Source of the DNA: Actinomycetota bacterium
Lineage (GTDB): Bacteria; Actinomycetota; Acidimicrobiia; Acidimicrobiales; Poriferisodalaceae
Direction: 5' to 3'
Assembly: GCA_014238065.1 (NCBI GenBank)
Contig: JABABU010000010.1
Span: 1-64,000 of the forward strand
Length of the DNA stretch: 64,000 bases
Below are positions 16,024 through 24,723 of the stretch, in pieces. How positions within the stretch are numbered: position 1 is the stretch's first letter; each line of letters begins with the position of its first letter. The translations under genes were made by a program, and so were the position numbers. The notes below the pieces were generated by a model that was not told where the DNA came from, did not search any database, and saw only the letters and a list, made by a program, of their open reading frames with translations.

Positions 16024-16935
16024 GTGAACAGATCGGCGATTGTCGTCACAGTCCTCGGGTGCCTCATGGCCGCGTGCGGAACTGGAACGGAAACCGTTTC
16101 CATCCCTCAGATCGGCAGCGTCTCCACCACAGAACCGAAGTCGACGACCACACTGCCACCGGCAACTACGGCTGCGCCGACCACAAGTTCCCCAGCCAAA
16201 CAGACAACGACGACGATCGACGACAGAACCGGTTTGCCACGCCCGATTTGGATCGGCACCCGGCCGCTCGAACTCCGACCAGGCACGGACTTCGGCACGG
16301 TGGAGCCAACACCGCCAGAACTCGTCGATCGCCAGCTGTGGACGGTCGACGTGCTGCCTCCTCCGTCGAGTGACGAATTCGTTTCGTCCATCGAGTGGCC
16401 TCCCCCTGACGACATTTTGGCCCGTTCGACGTTCGGCCCCGACTGCCCTACCCCGGTAGACCGGCTCGCATACGCGCAGGTCTCGTTCGTCGGCTTCGAT
16501 GGGCGATTTCACACCGGCGAGTTCATCGCCGACGCAGACCATGTCGAGACACTCGTAGCCGTTTTCGCTCAGCTGCACGAGATACGGTTCCCCATCGAAC
16601 AGATGGAGGTGACGACGAGAGAGGCGGTCACTGCACATCCGACAGGCGACGGCAACAACACGTCGAGCTATGTGTGCCGAAGGATTACTGGATCGACATC
16701 GTGGTCGCGGCATGCGGTCGGTGGAGCCATCGACCTCAACCCGTTCCACAACCCGTACGTGAAGGGCGATGTCGTCCTACCAGAACTTGCCTCCGCCTAC
16801 CTCGATCGCGACAACGTGCGCCCTGGCATGATCACCGCGGAGGTCGTCGCGATCTTCAACGACATCGGTTGGGGCTGGGGCGGCGAATGGCGATCGATCA
16901 AGGACTGGATGCATTTCAGCGACAACGGCCACTAG
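16024..16935 (+). CDS. M15-family D-Ala-D-Ala carboxypeptidase-like lipoprotein
   Basis: The GTG at 16024 gives 303 residues starting with a lipoprotein signal (VVTVLGCLMAAC, Cys18). A Thr/Pro/Ser-rich spacer (about 30-70) follows, of the kind that reaches through the wall. The C-terminal domain has SRHAVGGAIDLNP (zinc His and Asp) and WMHFS (final His), the M15 metallopeptidase signature. It should trim peptidoglycan peptides outside the membrane. The gene lies between two tRNA-Ser genes on the opposite strand. Longer upstream in-frame reading is not used because the lipobox fixes the N-terminus. Confidence 0.85.
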   Translation: MNRSAIVVTVLGCLMAACGTGTETVSIPQIGSVSTTEPKSTTTLPPATTAAPTTSSPAKQTTTTIDDRTGLPRPIWIGTRPLELRPGTDFGTVEPTPPELVDRQLWTVDVLPPPSSDEFVSSIEWPPPDDILARSTFGPDCPTPVDRLAYAQVSFVGFDGRFHTGEFIADADHVETLVAVFAQLHEIRFPIEQMEVTTREAVTAHPTGDGNNTSSYVCRRITGSTSWSRHAVGGAIDLNPFHNPYVKGDVVLPELASAYLDRDNVRPGMITAEVVAIFNDIGWGWGGEWRSIKDWMHFSDNGH

Positions 16936-17027
16936 TTCGGACTGATGGTCAAGACCAATCCGCGAGACCGACTGACGAAGCCCAACTCATCGCTTCGACT
17001 CAACTGTGCCGACGCAGCGACATCTTG

Positions 17028-17115
17028 TGGCGGAGAGAGGGGGATTCGAACCCCCGGTGCCCGAAGACACAACGGTTTTCAAGACCGACGCAATAGTCCG
17101 CTCTGCCATCTCTCC
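17028..17115 (-). tRNA. tRNA-Ser (anticodon TGA)
   Basis: Minus-strand acceptor arms GGAGAGA and TCTCTCC pair. The anticodon loop CTTGAAA carries TGA, the T loop is GGTTCGAATCC, a long variable arm is present and CCA is encoded at 17030-17028. It reads TCA-type serine codons. It is a second class II serine tRNA 1.3 kb from the GCT gene in the same orientation. Confidence 0.95.
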
Positions 17116-17162
17116 GTTGACGAGGTTACCCAACCACACCCCGGAACTGTCTTGGCAAGTCG

Positions 17163-18128
17163 TCAAACCGGAGGGGCTTCACCTCGGCGGATCGCCTCGA
17201 CCCAGCCCTTGGCTGCTTGCCAGTCAGCGCTGGCCGCGGCTCGAACTTCTGCGCCGTTGTTGGCCGCGGCCGGGTACGAGCCGAGGAACTTCACGCCTCC
17301 CTGTTTCATCTTCAGGTTACGGAGGCAGTCGGCGACAACTTCGTCGACTACGTGGCCCTCAAGATCGATGATGAAGCAGTAGTCGCCGAGATTGGTCTTG
17401 GTTGGTCGAGACTCCAGCTTCGTCAAGTTGATCGACCGAGCGGCAAATTCCTGCAGGATCGAGAGCAGGCTTCCAGGCACGTCTGCTCGCTGGTAGATCA
17501 CGAGGCTGGTCTTGTCGTGACCCGTCGGGGACGCAAGTCCGTCCTTTGAAACCAGCACGAACCGGGTCTGATTGTCGTGATGATCCTCGATGTCGTAGGC
17601 CACGATGTCGAGGTCGTACAGTTCGGCCGCGAGCGCCGGCGCAACAGCAGCGACCCCTCCCAGCCTCTCGCTGCCGAGGGTCTTGGCAGCTTCTGCCGTC
17701 GAATTCGCAGCACGGAGTTCGGCGTCAGGGAGGTTCTGGCGCAGAAAACCGCGCACCTGAGCGACAGCAACGGGAATCGAGAGGATCGTCGTGATGTCGT
17801 CGAGCGTCGTACCAGGCGTGGCCATCAGATTCATGTGGATGTCGAGCAACACCTCACGCTGAATTCGCAGATCGAGATCGAAGGCCAAGGTGTCGAGGGT
17901 CAAATTGACGGTGCCCTCGATGGCGTTCTCGATGGCAACGAAGCCGTAGTCGACGTCGCCACGGTGAACGGAGCGAAGCACTTCATCAATGGTGTCGAGG
18001 GGGACAGTCTCTGCCGCGGCGAGGTCCGGCTGGCTGAGCAGCGCTTGCTCGGTGAACGTGCCGAGAGGCCCCAGAAAGCCAACCCGGCTGTCGGCCGGAA
18101 TCGGACTCGAGATCTCTTGTGCGTTCAT
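17163..18128 (-). CDS. pheA: Prephenate dehydratase
   Basis: The 321-residue monofunctional enzyme converts prephenate to phenylpyruvate in phenylalanine synthesis. The catalytic domain starts with VGFLGPLGTFTEQALL (about 16-31), contains GFVAIENAIEGTVNLTLD (about 62-79) and the diagnostic NQTRFVLV (about 187-194). The C-terminal ACT domain (SLVIYQRADVPGSLLSIL, with ESRPTK) binds phenylalanine for feedback control. The length is that of stand-alone PheA rather than a chorismate-mutase fusion. A tail of about 30 Ala-rich residues follows the ACT domain. It is separated from its neighbours by short spacers. Confidence 0.95.
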   Translation of the reverse strand: MNAQEISSPIPADSRVGFLGPLGTFTEQALLSQPDLAAAETVPLDTIDEVLRSVHRGDVDYGFVAIENAIEGTVNLTLDTLAFDLDLRIQREVLLDIHMNLMATPGTTLDDITTILSIPVAVAQVRGFLRQNLPDAELRAANSTAEAAKTLGSERLGGVAAVAPALAAELYDLDIVAYDIEDHHDNQTRFVLVSKDGLASPTGHDKTSLVIYQRADVPGSLLSILQEFAARSINLTKLESRPTKTNLGDYCFIIDLEGHVVDEVVADCLRNLKMKQGGVKFLGSYPAAANNGAEVRAAASADWQAAKGWVEAIRRGEAPPV

Positions 18129-18246
18129 CGCAGCAAGGGTAGAGGCCAGCGTCGTCTCCGAAACCGAGATTCGCGCCGACCGTGCGTTACATGGCGATGA
18201 TCACGCGCTCTCCGACACGCGTGTTCGAGGACCGAACAGAGTTGGT

Positions 18247-18948
18247 TTACTTCTTCTTCGGGGGGCCGGCTTGAGTGAAGGACGTGCCATCTGGATCGAT
18301 GACCCACTCCGCCGGGGCATCCCAGTCGTCGTCGTAGATCAACTCGCTGACGGGGCGACGGCGAACAGCGCCATGTCCACCTACAGGACGGCCGAGCGTG
18401 ATGGTTGCGGCGAACACCGTCTTCTCGGGGATGTTGAACAGCTCACGCAGTTCGTCCTGAACAAGCATGTGCCAGCCGGTCAAAACACCCCCGTACCCGA
18501 GCGCACGAGCCGCGAGGAGCAGGTTGTGACACGCCGGATAGACGGAAGCACCTTCGATGATCGTCGGCTCGCGGAACCGGTTCAGAAACGCAAGGATCAG
18601 AACGGGCACGTTCTCGAAGTTGTCGACATAGTGCTGCATGCTGGCGGCCATACGCGCCTTCGGCGAGTTGAGATCGGTGCCGGAACCAGACGAATACCCA
18701 TCGTCCTTGCTCTTTTCGGCCCAACCGCGACGAAACGCGTCCCCGAGCAGCGTCCTGGCCTGCATCGCCTTCGGTCCATCGCGAAGCACGAGGAACCGAA
18801 ACGGCTGTCGGTTCGACCCGCTCGGCGCGCGAGTGGCGTGCCACATGATTGTGCTGAGGTCCTCGATCGGGATGGCCTCGTCGGTATAACGCCGGATGGA
18901 CCGCATCGTGGCCATACCGTCCAGCAGTGTCATGTCATCGGGATTCAC
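18247..18948 (-). CDS. Nitroreductase-family FMN oxidoreductase
   Basis: The 233-residue protein has the family's N-terminal FMN contacts (TMRSIRRYTDEAIP, about 14-27, and RAPSGSNRQPFRFLVL, about 40-55). A later GASVYPACHNLLLAARALGYGG motif precedes GWHM. These are typical of NfnB/BluB-like flavoproteins that use NAD(P)H or act on small aromatics. The GTG start overlaps the stop of the ClC channel gene (GTGA), so the two are translationally coupled. The C-terminus ends in PPKKK. The substrate cannot be predicted, and BluB function is not supported by specific residues I could check. Confidence 0.85.
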   Translation of the reverse strand: MNPDDMTLLDGMATMRSIRRYTDEAIPIEDLSTIMWHATRAPSGSNRQPFRFLVLRDGPKAMQARTLLGDAFRRGWAEKSKDDGYSSGSGTDLNSPKARMAASMQHYVDNFENVPVLILAFLNRFREPTIIEGASVYPACHNLLLAARALGYGGVLTGWHMLVQDELRELFNIPEKTVFAATITLGRPVGGHGAVRRRPVSELIYDDDWDAPAEWVIDPDGTSFTQAGPPKKK

Positions 18949-20612
18949 GTTCCGCTCGTCTCTTCGAGAATTTCGTCGAGCTTCAAGATCGCTTCCTCGG
19001 TGACCACACCAACGAACCGCCCTGTGCCATCGGTGACAGGAATTTGCTCGATGTCCTGTTCCTCCATGAAAAGCGTTGCCTCACGCAACGTCATCGAAAG
19101 TCGCGCCGGATTGATCTGCAGCATGATCGCCTCGACCGTTGTCACGTTCCACTGATCTCGCTCGATGTTGCTGGCGTCGTGAACCTTGCACACGCCAAGG
19201 TAACGGCCATCTTCCACGATGACAGCAGAGAGTTCCTTGCGACGCAGCGAGTGGTTCCACACGAAGTCATTCAAGGTCGCTTCCCTGGTGAGAGTGTCGA
19301 CATCTGTCTGCAGGGCTGACGTGACCGGCAGCCGGAATCGGCGTTCGAGATGACCGGATCTCGTGTCACGTTGGTACGACGAAACACTCGCGCCACCCAC
19401 AACCACCTGCGACACCGCCACGGCGATCAGGGCCGGCACGACAAACTCGGTTCGCCCGGTCGACTCGGCGACAAACATCACCGACGTCAGCGGGGTCCTG
19501 TACCCGGCGCCGAGGAACGCCGCCAGCCCGATGAACGGGAAGAGGAGCAACGCGGTGTCGTCGCCGACGACCTCACCTACAGCCCTACCCGCAATGAGAC
19601 CCATGACCGCCAAGGGGATGAAGACTCCACCGACGCCACCTGCGCCGACGGTCACGCTGGTCGCGACCATGCGAATTCCGAGCAGGAGCAACAACAACCC
19701 GAGGCTGTGATCGGTGCTCAGCACCCACTCGAGCACGTTGTCACCCGACTTCGGACCGAGCGAAAGCGGAATGCCGTCGTAGAGCCAGTCGGTGAGCAGA
19801 ACGATGCCGCCGAGGATGATGCCACCACCGATGATGCGCTGATACGGGGCGACCGACGTCGAGATCGACTTCGCCATCTTCAGCGTCCTGGAGAACACGA
19901 CTGCTCCGATACCGGCGACGAGGCCGACTATGGCCGCTCCCCACAGCTCGGCTCGGTCGAACTGCAGTACCTCTGACGCAGTTCCGACCAGGTTGAGGTC
20001 GACCTCGAAGATCTCGCTGGTGCCGAAGAAAGCAACGAAGGTCACGTAGCTCGACGCTGAGGCGATCAGGGCCGGCAGCAACGCCCTACGCGCCACATCA
20101 CCCTGGTACGGCGACTCGAGCGCAAACAGCACACCTGTTGCCGGCGCCTTGAAAACAGCGGCAACACCAGCTGCGGCACCGGCAACCAGCAACGCCTTGC
20201 TGTCTTTGTCCCTGAACAGATTCTTCGTCCAGTGCTGGATCGAAGCGCCGATTGTCGCACCTGCGTAGATCGAAGGTCCCTCGAGTCCGAGAGATCCACC
20301 GCCACCGACAGTTGCCGCTCCAGCTGGGAGTCGGGCGATGAGGTCACGAATCCGGACCCGGTCCTTCCGCTCGTGATAGGCGGCGATGTACTCCTCGCTG
20401 GTCGCCGGCGACAACCCGCGCCCGAGATAGCGGAGCAGAATTGCAGCGATCAGCAGCCCGACCCCTGGCGACACGGCCTGGCGCCACAGCGGGGCGTGCA
20501 GCAGGTCTTCGAGCAGGAGATCGATGGTCACGTACTCGAGGCCGGCGATGACCACGGCTGACAACACCCCGACCAGAGCGTACGCGACGAATCGAAGGGT
20601 CCGATCTTTCAC
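18945..20612 (-). CDS. ClC-type chloride channel/antiporter with C-terminal CBS pair
   Basis: The 555-residue membrane protein has about a dozen hydrophobic helices. Its ClC selectivity/gating motif is GSLGLEGPSIYAG (about residues 106-118), whose Glu is in the gating position. Another conserved region is GAGGVGGVFIPLAVMG (about 319-334). Residues about 430-555 form two CBS domains, which sense adenine nucleotides in related proteins. It would move chloride, possibly in exchange for protons, across the inner membrane. It is coupled to the nitroreductase downstream. Confidence 0.9.
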   Translation of the reverse strand: MKDRTLRFVAYALVGVLSAVVIAGLEYVTIDLLLEDLLHAPLWRQAVSPGVGLLIAAILLRYLGRGLSPATSEEYIAAYHERKDRVRIRDLIARLPAGAATVGGGGSLGLEGPSIYAGATIGASIQHWTKNLFRDKDSKALLVAGAAAGVAAVFKAPATGVLFALESPYQGDVARRALLPALIASASSYVTFVAFFGTSEIFEVDLNLVGTASEVLQFDRAELWGAAIVGLVAGIGAVVFSRTLKMAKSISTSVAPYQRIIGGGIILGGIVLLTDWLYDGIPLSLGPKSGDNVLEWVLSTDHSLGLLLLLLGIRMVATSVTVGAGGVGGVFIPLAVMGLIAGRAVGEVVGDDTALLLFPFIGLAAFLGAGYRTPLTSVMFVAESTGRTEFVVPALIAVAVSQVVVGGASVSSYQRDTRSGHLERRFRLPVTSALQTDVDTLTREATLNDFVWNHSLRRKELSAVIVEDGRYLGVCKVHDASNIERDQWNVTTVEAIMLQINPARLSMTLREATLFMEEQDIEQIPVTDGTGRFVGVVTEEAILKLDEILEETSGT

Positions 20613-20672
20613 CTGTGCACACCCTTGGTCATCTGGTTCATGATGTCGCGTTCAGGACCTCACCGTTGGCCG

Positions 20673-21836
20673 TCAGCCGGACTTCGTGAGCCGAGCGACC
20701 GTGACTTCGTCGAGCATTGCAGCAACAGCGGTCATGGCAAGCGCGGCCGCACCTTCGACAACGGCCTTGTCAGCCGCTCCACTCACCGCGTGGGCCGCGA
20801 ACTCGGGCTGGTGCGGCACCGCCGGCAGCGAGTCGATGCCGATCAGCGGATGAATTGCCGGTAGGGCAAGCGACACGTTGCCCATATCGGTCGAGGCGGC
20901 GCCTCTGCCGTCGCCGAAAGCCGAACGCGGAACGAGTTCGCGGCCGAGAGATTCGGCCTGCTGCTCGTACAGAGCCATGAGGCCACGATCGTTTCGAACC
21001 TGGGCGTAAGGCTTTACACCGCCGGCCACCTCAAGTTCAGCACCGGTGGCGAGGGCACCTGCCTCGAAACACGCGAGCACCCGCTGTCGCACCAACTCGA
21101 GCTGACCGAGATCGGGAGCCCTCACCATGTAACGACCGCTCGTCTCGTGTGGAATGACATTCGCGGCATCACCGCCGTGGGTGATGATGCCGTGTACCTG
21201 ATCGCCGGGATCGAGGTGCTGGCGCAGCAATCCGATGGCGGTTTGTGCGACCGTCATGGCGTCGAGTGCGTTGATACCGAGAGCAGGCGCTGCTGCCGCG
21301 TGTGAGGTCTTGCCGTGATAATGCACGTCGAACATCGACGCTGCCTTCCATGGAGCATCCCCAGCATCGATCGGGCCAGGGTGGATCATCATCGCCGCGT
21401 GGACATCGTCGAACGTCCCGGCCTCGAGCATCAGAATTTTGCCACTGGCATCACCGACCTCCTCGGCCGGCGTACCCATGACCGAAACGGTGAGACCGAG
21501 ATCGTCGACCAGATCGCGCAAAGCCAGCCCTGCCCCAACCGACATGGCGGCGATCATGTTGTGCCCGCATGCGTGGCCGATGCCAGGAAGGCAGTCGTAC
21601 TCGGCGCACAACGCGATATGAAGAGGCCCAGAACCAAAGGTGGCGACAAATGCGGTGTCGAGCCCGGCCGGTTTGTCCGTGATGGCGAACCCAGCTGTGC
21701 TCAGCATCTCAGCACAACGTGCCGACGCCTCGTACTCCTCCCAACCGAGCTCAGGATTGGCATGAATCGCGTGGCTGAGCGCGACCAGGTCATCGCCGAG
21801 ACCAACCGCGGCCTCACGGGCCTGATCAACAGTCAT
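20673..21836 (-). CDS. M20D-family amidohydrolase/aminoacylase
   Basis: The ATG at 21836 with GGGAG upstream gives 387 residues. The family signature is clear: LSHAIHANPELGWEEYEA (about 19-36), CAEYDCLPGIGHACGHNM (about 76-93, with metal-binding Cys/His), GTPAEEVGDASG (about 117-128) and HYHGKTSHAAAAP (about 160-172). These are the metal and dimerisation motifs of M20D aminoacyl hydrolases (AbgB/HipO/AmhX-like). It probably cleaves an N-acyl or p-aminobenzoyl-type amide in the cytoplasm. A much longer in-frame reading to 22343 overlaps the divergent gene and is rejected. Confidence 0.88.
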   Translation of the reverse strand: MTVDQAREAAVGLGDDLVALSHAIHANPELGWEEYEASARCAEMLSTAGFAITDKPAGLDTAFVATFGSGPLHIALCAEYDCLPGIGHACGHNMIAAMSVGAGLALRDLVDDLGLTVSVMGTPAEEVGDASGKILMLEAGTFDDVHAAMMIHPGPIDAGDAPWKAASMFDVHYHGKTSHAAAAPALGINALDAMTVAQTAIGLLRQHLDPGDQVHGIITHGGDAANVIPHETSGRYMVRAPDLGQLELVRQRVLACFEAGALATGAELEVAGGVKPYAQVRNDRGLMALYEQQAESLGRELVPRSAFGDGRGAASTDMGNVSLALPAIHPLIGIDSLPAVPHQPEFAAHAVSGAADKAVVEGAAALAMTAVAAMLDEVTVARLTKSG

Positions 21837-21895
21837 GGGTGGATCTCCCTCGAACCGAAGCTGACCCCAACTCGGAGTCGACTCACGGTTGCACA

Positions 21896-21901
21896 TACGA
21901 T
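21896..21901 (+). promoter_or_regulatory. -10 box for a leaderless MBL-fold gene
   Basis: TACGAT (TANNNT) lies seven bases before the ATG at 21909, and no ribosome binding site precedes that ATG. This supports a leaderless transcript starting at or next to the start codon within the 72-base divergent spacer. Confidence 0.35.
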
Positions 21902-21908
21902 CATCAAC

Positions 21909-22625
21909 ATGGACGACAGGTTCTATTTCCGTCAACTGCTCGCCGGGCGTGACTTCGCCGCTGAGGACATGTTGGCTCAACAGATGGTCAATTTCGTCTA
22001 CCTCATCGGCGACAGGGCAACCGGCGAGTGCGTGGCGATCGACCCTGCCTACAAGGTCGGCGAGTTGCTCCACATCATCGCTGAGGACGGCATGCGCCTC
22101 ACGGGCGTGCTGGCCACGCACTTCCACCCCGATCACATCGGCGGATCGATGATGGGACACGACATCGAGGGAGTTGCCGCGCTCCTCGAACTGACCGGTG
22201 TGAAAATCCACATCCAAACTGAGGAGGCCGACCTGGTGAAGAAGGTCACCGGTGTCTCCGACAGCGATCTCGAACTGCACAGCAGCGGCGACGTGCTGAT
22301 GGTCGGCGAGGTGCCGATCGACCTCATCCACACTCCTGGCCACACTCCTGGCAGCCAGTGCTTCTTCGTGCAGAACAACCTCGTCTCAGGCGACACTTTG
22401 TTTCTCGACGGTTGCGGCCGCACCGACTTCCCAGGTTCGGATGCGACCGAGATGTACCGCAGTCTGCACACTCGGCTCGCCAAGATCCCGGATGACGCAA
22501 TTCTGTTTCCCGGCCACCGATATTCGTTCCACTCTTCGTCTTCCATGGGCATCACCCGCGAAACGAACTTCGTGTTCAAACCGAAGACAGAAGAGCAATG
22601 GCTGATGATGTTCGGCGAAGCCTGA
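21909..22625 (+). CDS. Metallo-beta-lactamase-fold hydrolase, persulfide-dioxygenase/glyoxalase II-like
   Basis: The 238-residue protein starts at ATG 21909 with no Shine-Dalgarno sequence. It carries the metal motif THFHPDHIGG (about 79-88), HTPGHTPGS and GDTLFLDGCGRTDFPGSD. The GCGRTDF box is characteristic of the ETHE1/persulfide dioxygenase and YcbL side of the glyoxalase II family, and a late FPGHRY supplies the last His. The stop overlaps the sulfurtransferase start (TGATG). The pair fits oxidation of glutathione- or mycothiol-persulfide and sulfur transfer, but a glyoxalase II role is not excluded. Confidence 0.82.
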   Translation: MDDRFYFRQLLAGRDFAAEDMLAQQMVNFVYLIGDRATGECVAIDPAYKVGELLHIIAEDGMRLTGVLATHFHPDHIGGSMMGHDIEGVAALLELTGVKIHIQTEEADLVKKVTGVSDSDLELHSSGDVLMVGEVPIDLIHTPGHTPGSQCFFVQNNLVSGDTLFLDGCGRTDFPGSDATEMYRSLHTRLAKIPDDAILFPGHRYSFHSSSSMGITRETNFVFKPKTEEQWLMMFGEA

Positions 22626-23455
22626 TGCCCGACCTGCTACTTCCGCCGATAATCAACGCAGAGGACGCGGCGCGCATCGACACTGCTATCTGGTGTGACG
22701 TGCGCTGGTACCTCGACGGCAGCGACGGTCAGGCCGCGTACGAGGCCGAGCACATCACCGGAGCGATCTTCGTCGACATGGACGTTCATCTCGCCGATCA
22801 CAGCGCTGTTGGCGAGGGACGACATCCGATGCCATCTGCTGCGGCGTTCGCTGCCGGTCTGGGTGAACTCGGTATCGGGCCCGGCGACCCGGTGATCGCG
22901 TACGATGATCGCCAAGGAGTTCCTGCCGGTCGCATGGTCTGGATGCTGAGAGCCATCGGTCACGAAGCTGCCTTGCTCGACGGGGGTCTCGACGGATGGG
23001 ACGGCGACCGCTCTTCTGTCGTCGAGTCTCGGCCGCCGACGTCATACCCCTCTACCCAGTGGCCCGCCCTGTTGGCCGATGCGGACACCACGGCAATTCA
23101 CGGCGCCTCACTCAGCGCGGTGGTGATCGATGCCCGCGCCGGCGATCGTTTCCGGGGCGAAACCGAACCGATGGACACGAAAGCCGGTCACATCCCCGGT
23201 GCCATCAACCTCCCCTACGCCGCCAATCTCGACAGTTCGGGTCGATTCCTCCCGGCCGACGAGTTGCGTCAGCGATTCATAGACGCAGGGGTCGCCGATG
23301 CCGACGTCGTCGTCAATTACTGCGGCTCGGGTGTCAGCGCGTGCCACAACCTGTTGGCGATGGAGCGAGCGGGGCTCGGCCCAGCCAAGCTCTTCCCCGG
23401 TTCGTGGTCGGCATGGAGCAGCGATCCCAGCCGACCCGTCGCCACCGGCGAATAG
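22625..23455 (+). CDS. Two-domain sulfurtransferase (3-mercaptopyruvate type)
   Basis: The ATG in the TGATG overlap gives 276 residues. Two rhodanese domains are present. The N-terminal, inactive one contains WYLDG..GQAAYEAEHITGAIFVDMD, and the C-terminal one contains GHIPGAINLPY and the active loop CGSGVSA (near residues 237-243). CGSG(V/T)(T/S)A loops are typical of 3-mercaptopyruvate sulfurtransferases, whereas thiosulfate enzymes usually have CRKG. It acts on thiol-bound sulfur with the MBL protein encoded just before it. The operon probably ends at the hairpin at 23563-23588. Confidence 0.9.
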   Translation: MPDLLLPPIINAEDAARIDTAIWCDVRWYLDGSDGQAAYEAEHITGAIFVDMDVHLADHSAVGEGRHPMPSAAAFAAGLGELGIGPGDPVIAYDDRQGVPAGRMVWMLRAIGHEAALLDGGLDGWDGDRSSVVESRPPTSYPSTQWPALLADADTTAIHGASLSAVVIDARAGDRFRGETEPMDTKAGHIPGAINLPYAANLDSSGRFLPADELRQRFIDAGVADADVVVNYCGSGVSACHNLLAMERAGLGPAKLFPGSWSAWSSDPSRPVATGE

Positions 23456-23562
23456 CCCCGCTGCACCCCTACTCCACCCCGAAGTCGTGCAGCGCCGAGT
23501 TCAACGTTCTCTGACTCCGCGCCGTGGCACGGCAGGCTGAGTCGCTCAGGACGGGTCGGTCG

Positions 23563-23588
23563 CATCAGAATCCTTCTGCATTCTGATG
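23563..23588 (+). terminator. Hairpin terminator after the sulfurtransferase operon
   Basis: A perfect nine-base-pair stem (CATCAGAAT with ATTCTGATG) and an eight-base loop lie 107 bases after the stop codon and before the B12 riboswitch. There is no U-tract, as is common for actinobacterial terminators. Confidence 0.5.
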
Positions 23589-23654
23589 GCCGCAATCGGG
23601 ACCACCCGGTGAGATCACTCGCGATGTTCCTGGCTCAACGTGCCTACACTGACC

Positions 23655-23790
23655 TCGTTCTGTTCGGAGCGAAGTCCGGTGTGATTCCGGCGCTGTCCCG
23701 CAACGGTGAAGTCCCTCAGGGGAACAAGTCCGGTCGCCTCCACGCAGATGCACGAACCACCCTCGAGGAAGGGCGGCTCGCGCGGATCGT
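23655..23790 (+). ncRNA. Cobalamin riboswitch
   Basis: The leader contains the adenosylcobalamin-riboswitch core. AAGTCCGGTG and ATTCCGGCGC are followed by the highly conserved TGTCCCGCAACGGTGA (23694-23709), and AAGTCCGGTCGCC closes the core near 23726-23738. It lies between a TACACT -10-like box (23645-23650) and the btuF start codon at 23841. B12 binding would shut off the importer genes downstream. The exact ends are approximate, since only the core can be matched by eye. Confidence 0.9.
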
Positions 23791-23840
23791 CTCGACCTCC
23801 GCTCGTAGCCCGAAACTCGAGCCAAGGAGGAACAACGACC

Positions 23841-24713
23841 ATGAAGAAACTGCTCGCTCTCCTGGCCGCAGTAGCCATAGTTGCCGCCGCCTGCGGGTCC
23901 GACTCGCCCAACACGGCGACCACCGACTCGGTCCCGCAGCGAATTCTCTCGCTCTCGCCGACGGGAACCGAGATGCTCTTCGCGATCGGAGCCGGCCGAC
24001 AAGTCATCGCCGTCGACTCGTTCAGCTATCACCCCCCGCAAGCCCCTGTCACAGAGCTGAGCGCGTTCGAGCCGAACATCGAAGCGATAGCAGAGTACGA
24101 GCCTGATCTGGTGGTTTTCGACTTCGATCCTGGTGATCTCGTCACCAGCCTGGAGACGCTCGGGATCCCGACCATCGCGGTTCCAGCAGCCGCGACCTTC
24201 GAGGACATCTACCGCGAACTCATGGCACTCGGCGAGGCGACCGGCAACGTCGACGGCGCCACCGATCTCGTGGCTTCGATGCGAAGTGACATTGAGACCG
24301 CCATCGCCACCCACACCGGTGGCGACGAGCCGCTGACGTACTACCACGAGATCGACACCACCTACTTCAGCCTCACGAGCGCGACATTTGCCGGACGGAT
24401 CTACAGCCTCTTCGGTCTCGAGAACATCGCCGACGCCCAGGACCCCGACGGGGAAGCGTTCGGATATCCACAGCTGTCCGAGGAATACATCCTCGACCAA
24501 GACCCCGACCTGATTTTCCTCGCCGACGTACTGTACGAGGGCCAGTCACTCGACACCGTCGGATCGCGCCCGGGTTGGGACACCCTCACCGCCGTTCAGA
24601 ACGGCAACGTAGTGGAACTGAACGACGACATCGTGAGCCGTTGGGGCCCACGGGTGGTCGACTACGTGCAGGCCATCTCGAACGCGCTCACCTTCACGGC
24701 CGCCGACAGCTGA
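23841..24713 (+). CDS. btuF: BtuF-like cobalamin-binding lipoprotein
   Basis: The ATG at 23841 follows AAGGAGG by ten bases. The 290-residue product has a lipoprotein signal (LLALLAAVAIVAAAC). The class III substrate-binding fold is marked by QRILSLSPTGTEMLFAIGAG near the N-terminus, PNIEAIAEYEPDLVV, and the terminal AVQNGNVVELNDDIVSRWGPR. The riboswitch immediately upstream and the BtuC/BtuD genes downstream identify the ligand as cobalamin or a corrinoid rather than iron-siderophore, which is otherwise the main alternative for this fold. Confidence 0.9.
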   Translation: MKKLLALLAAVAIVAAACGSDSPNTATTDSVPQRILSLSPTGTEMLFAIGAGRQVIAVDSFSYHPPQAPVTELSAFEPNIEAIAEYEPDLVVFDFDPGDLVTSLETLGIPTIAVPAAATFEDIYRELMALGEATGNVDGATDLVASMRSDIETAIATHTGGDEPLTYYHEIDTTYFSLTSATFAGRIYSLFGLENIADAQDPDGEAFGYPQLSEEYILDQDPDLIFLADVLYEGQSLDTVGSRPGWDTLTAVQNGNVVELNDDIVSRWGPRVVDYVQAISNALTFTAADS

Positions 24714-24723
24714 TGTTGCGCTG

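Noticed and set aside
20673..22343. A 556-residue reading of the M20 amidohydrolase gene extending across 21837-22343
   Set aside because: The extension overlaps the well-supported MBL gene on the other strand, has no family similarity, and a good start with GGGAG lies at 21836.
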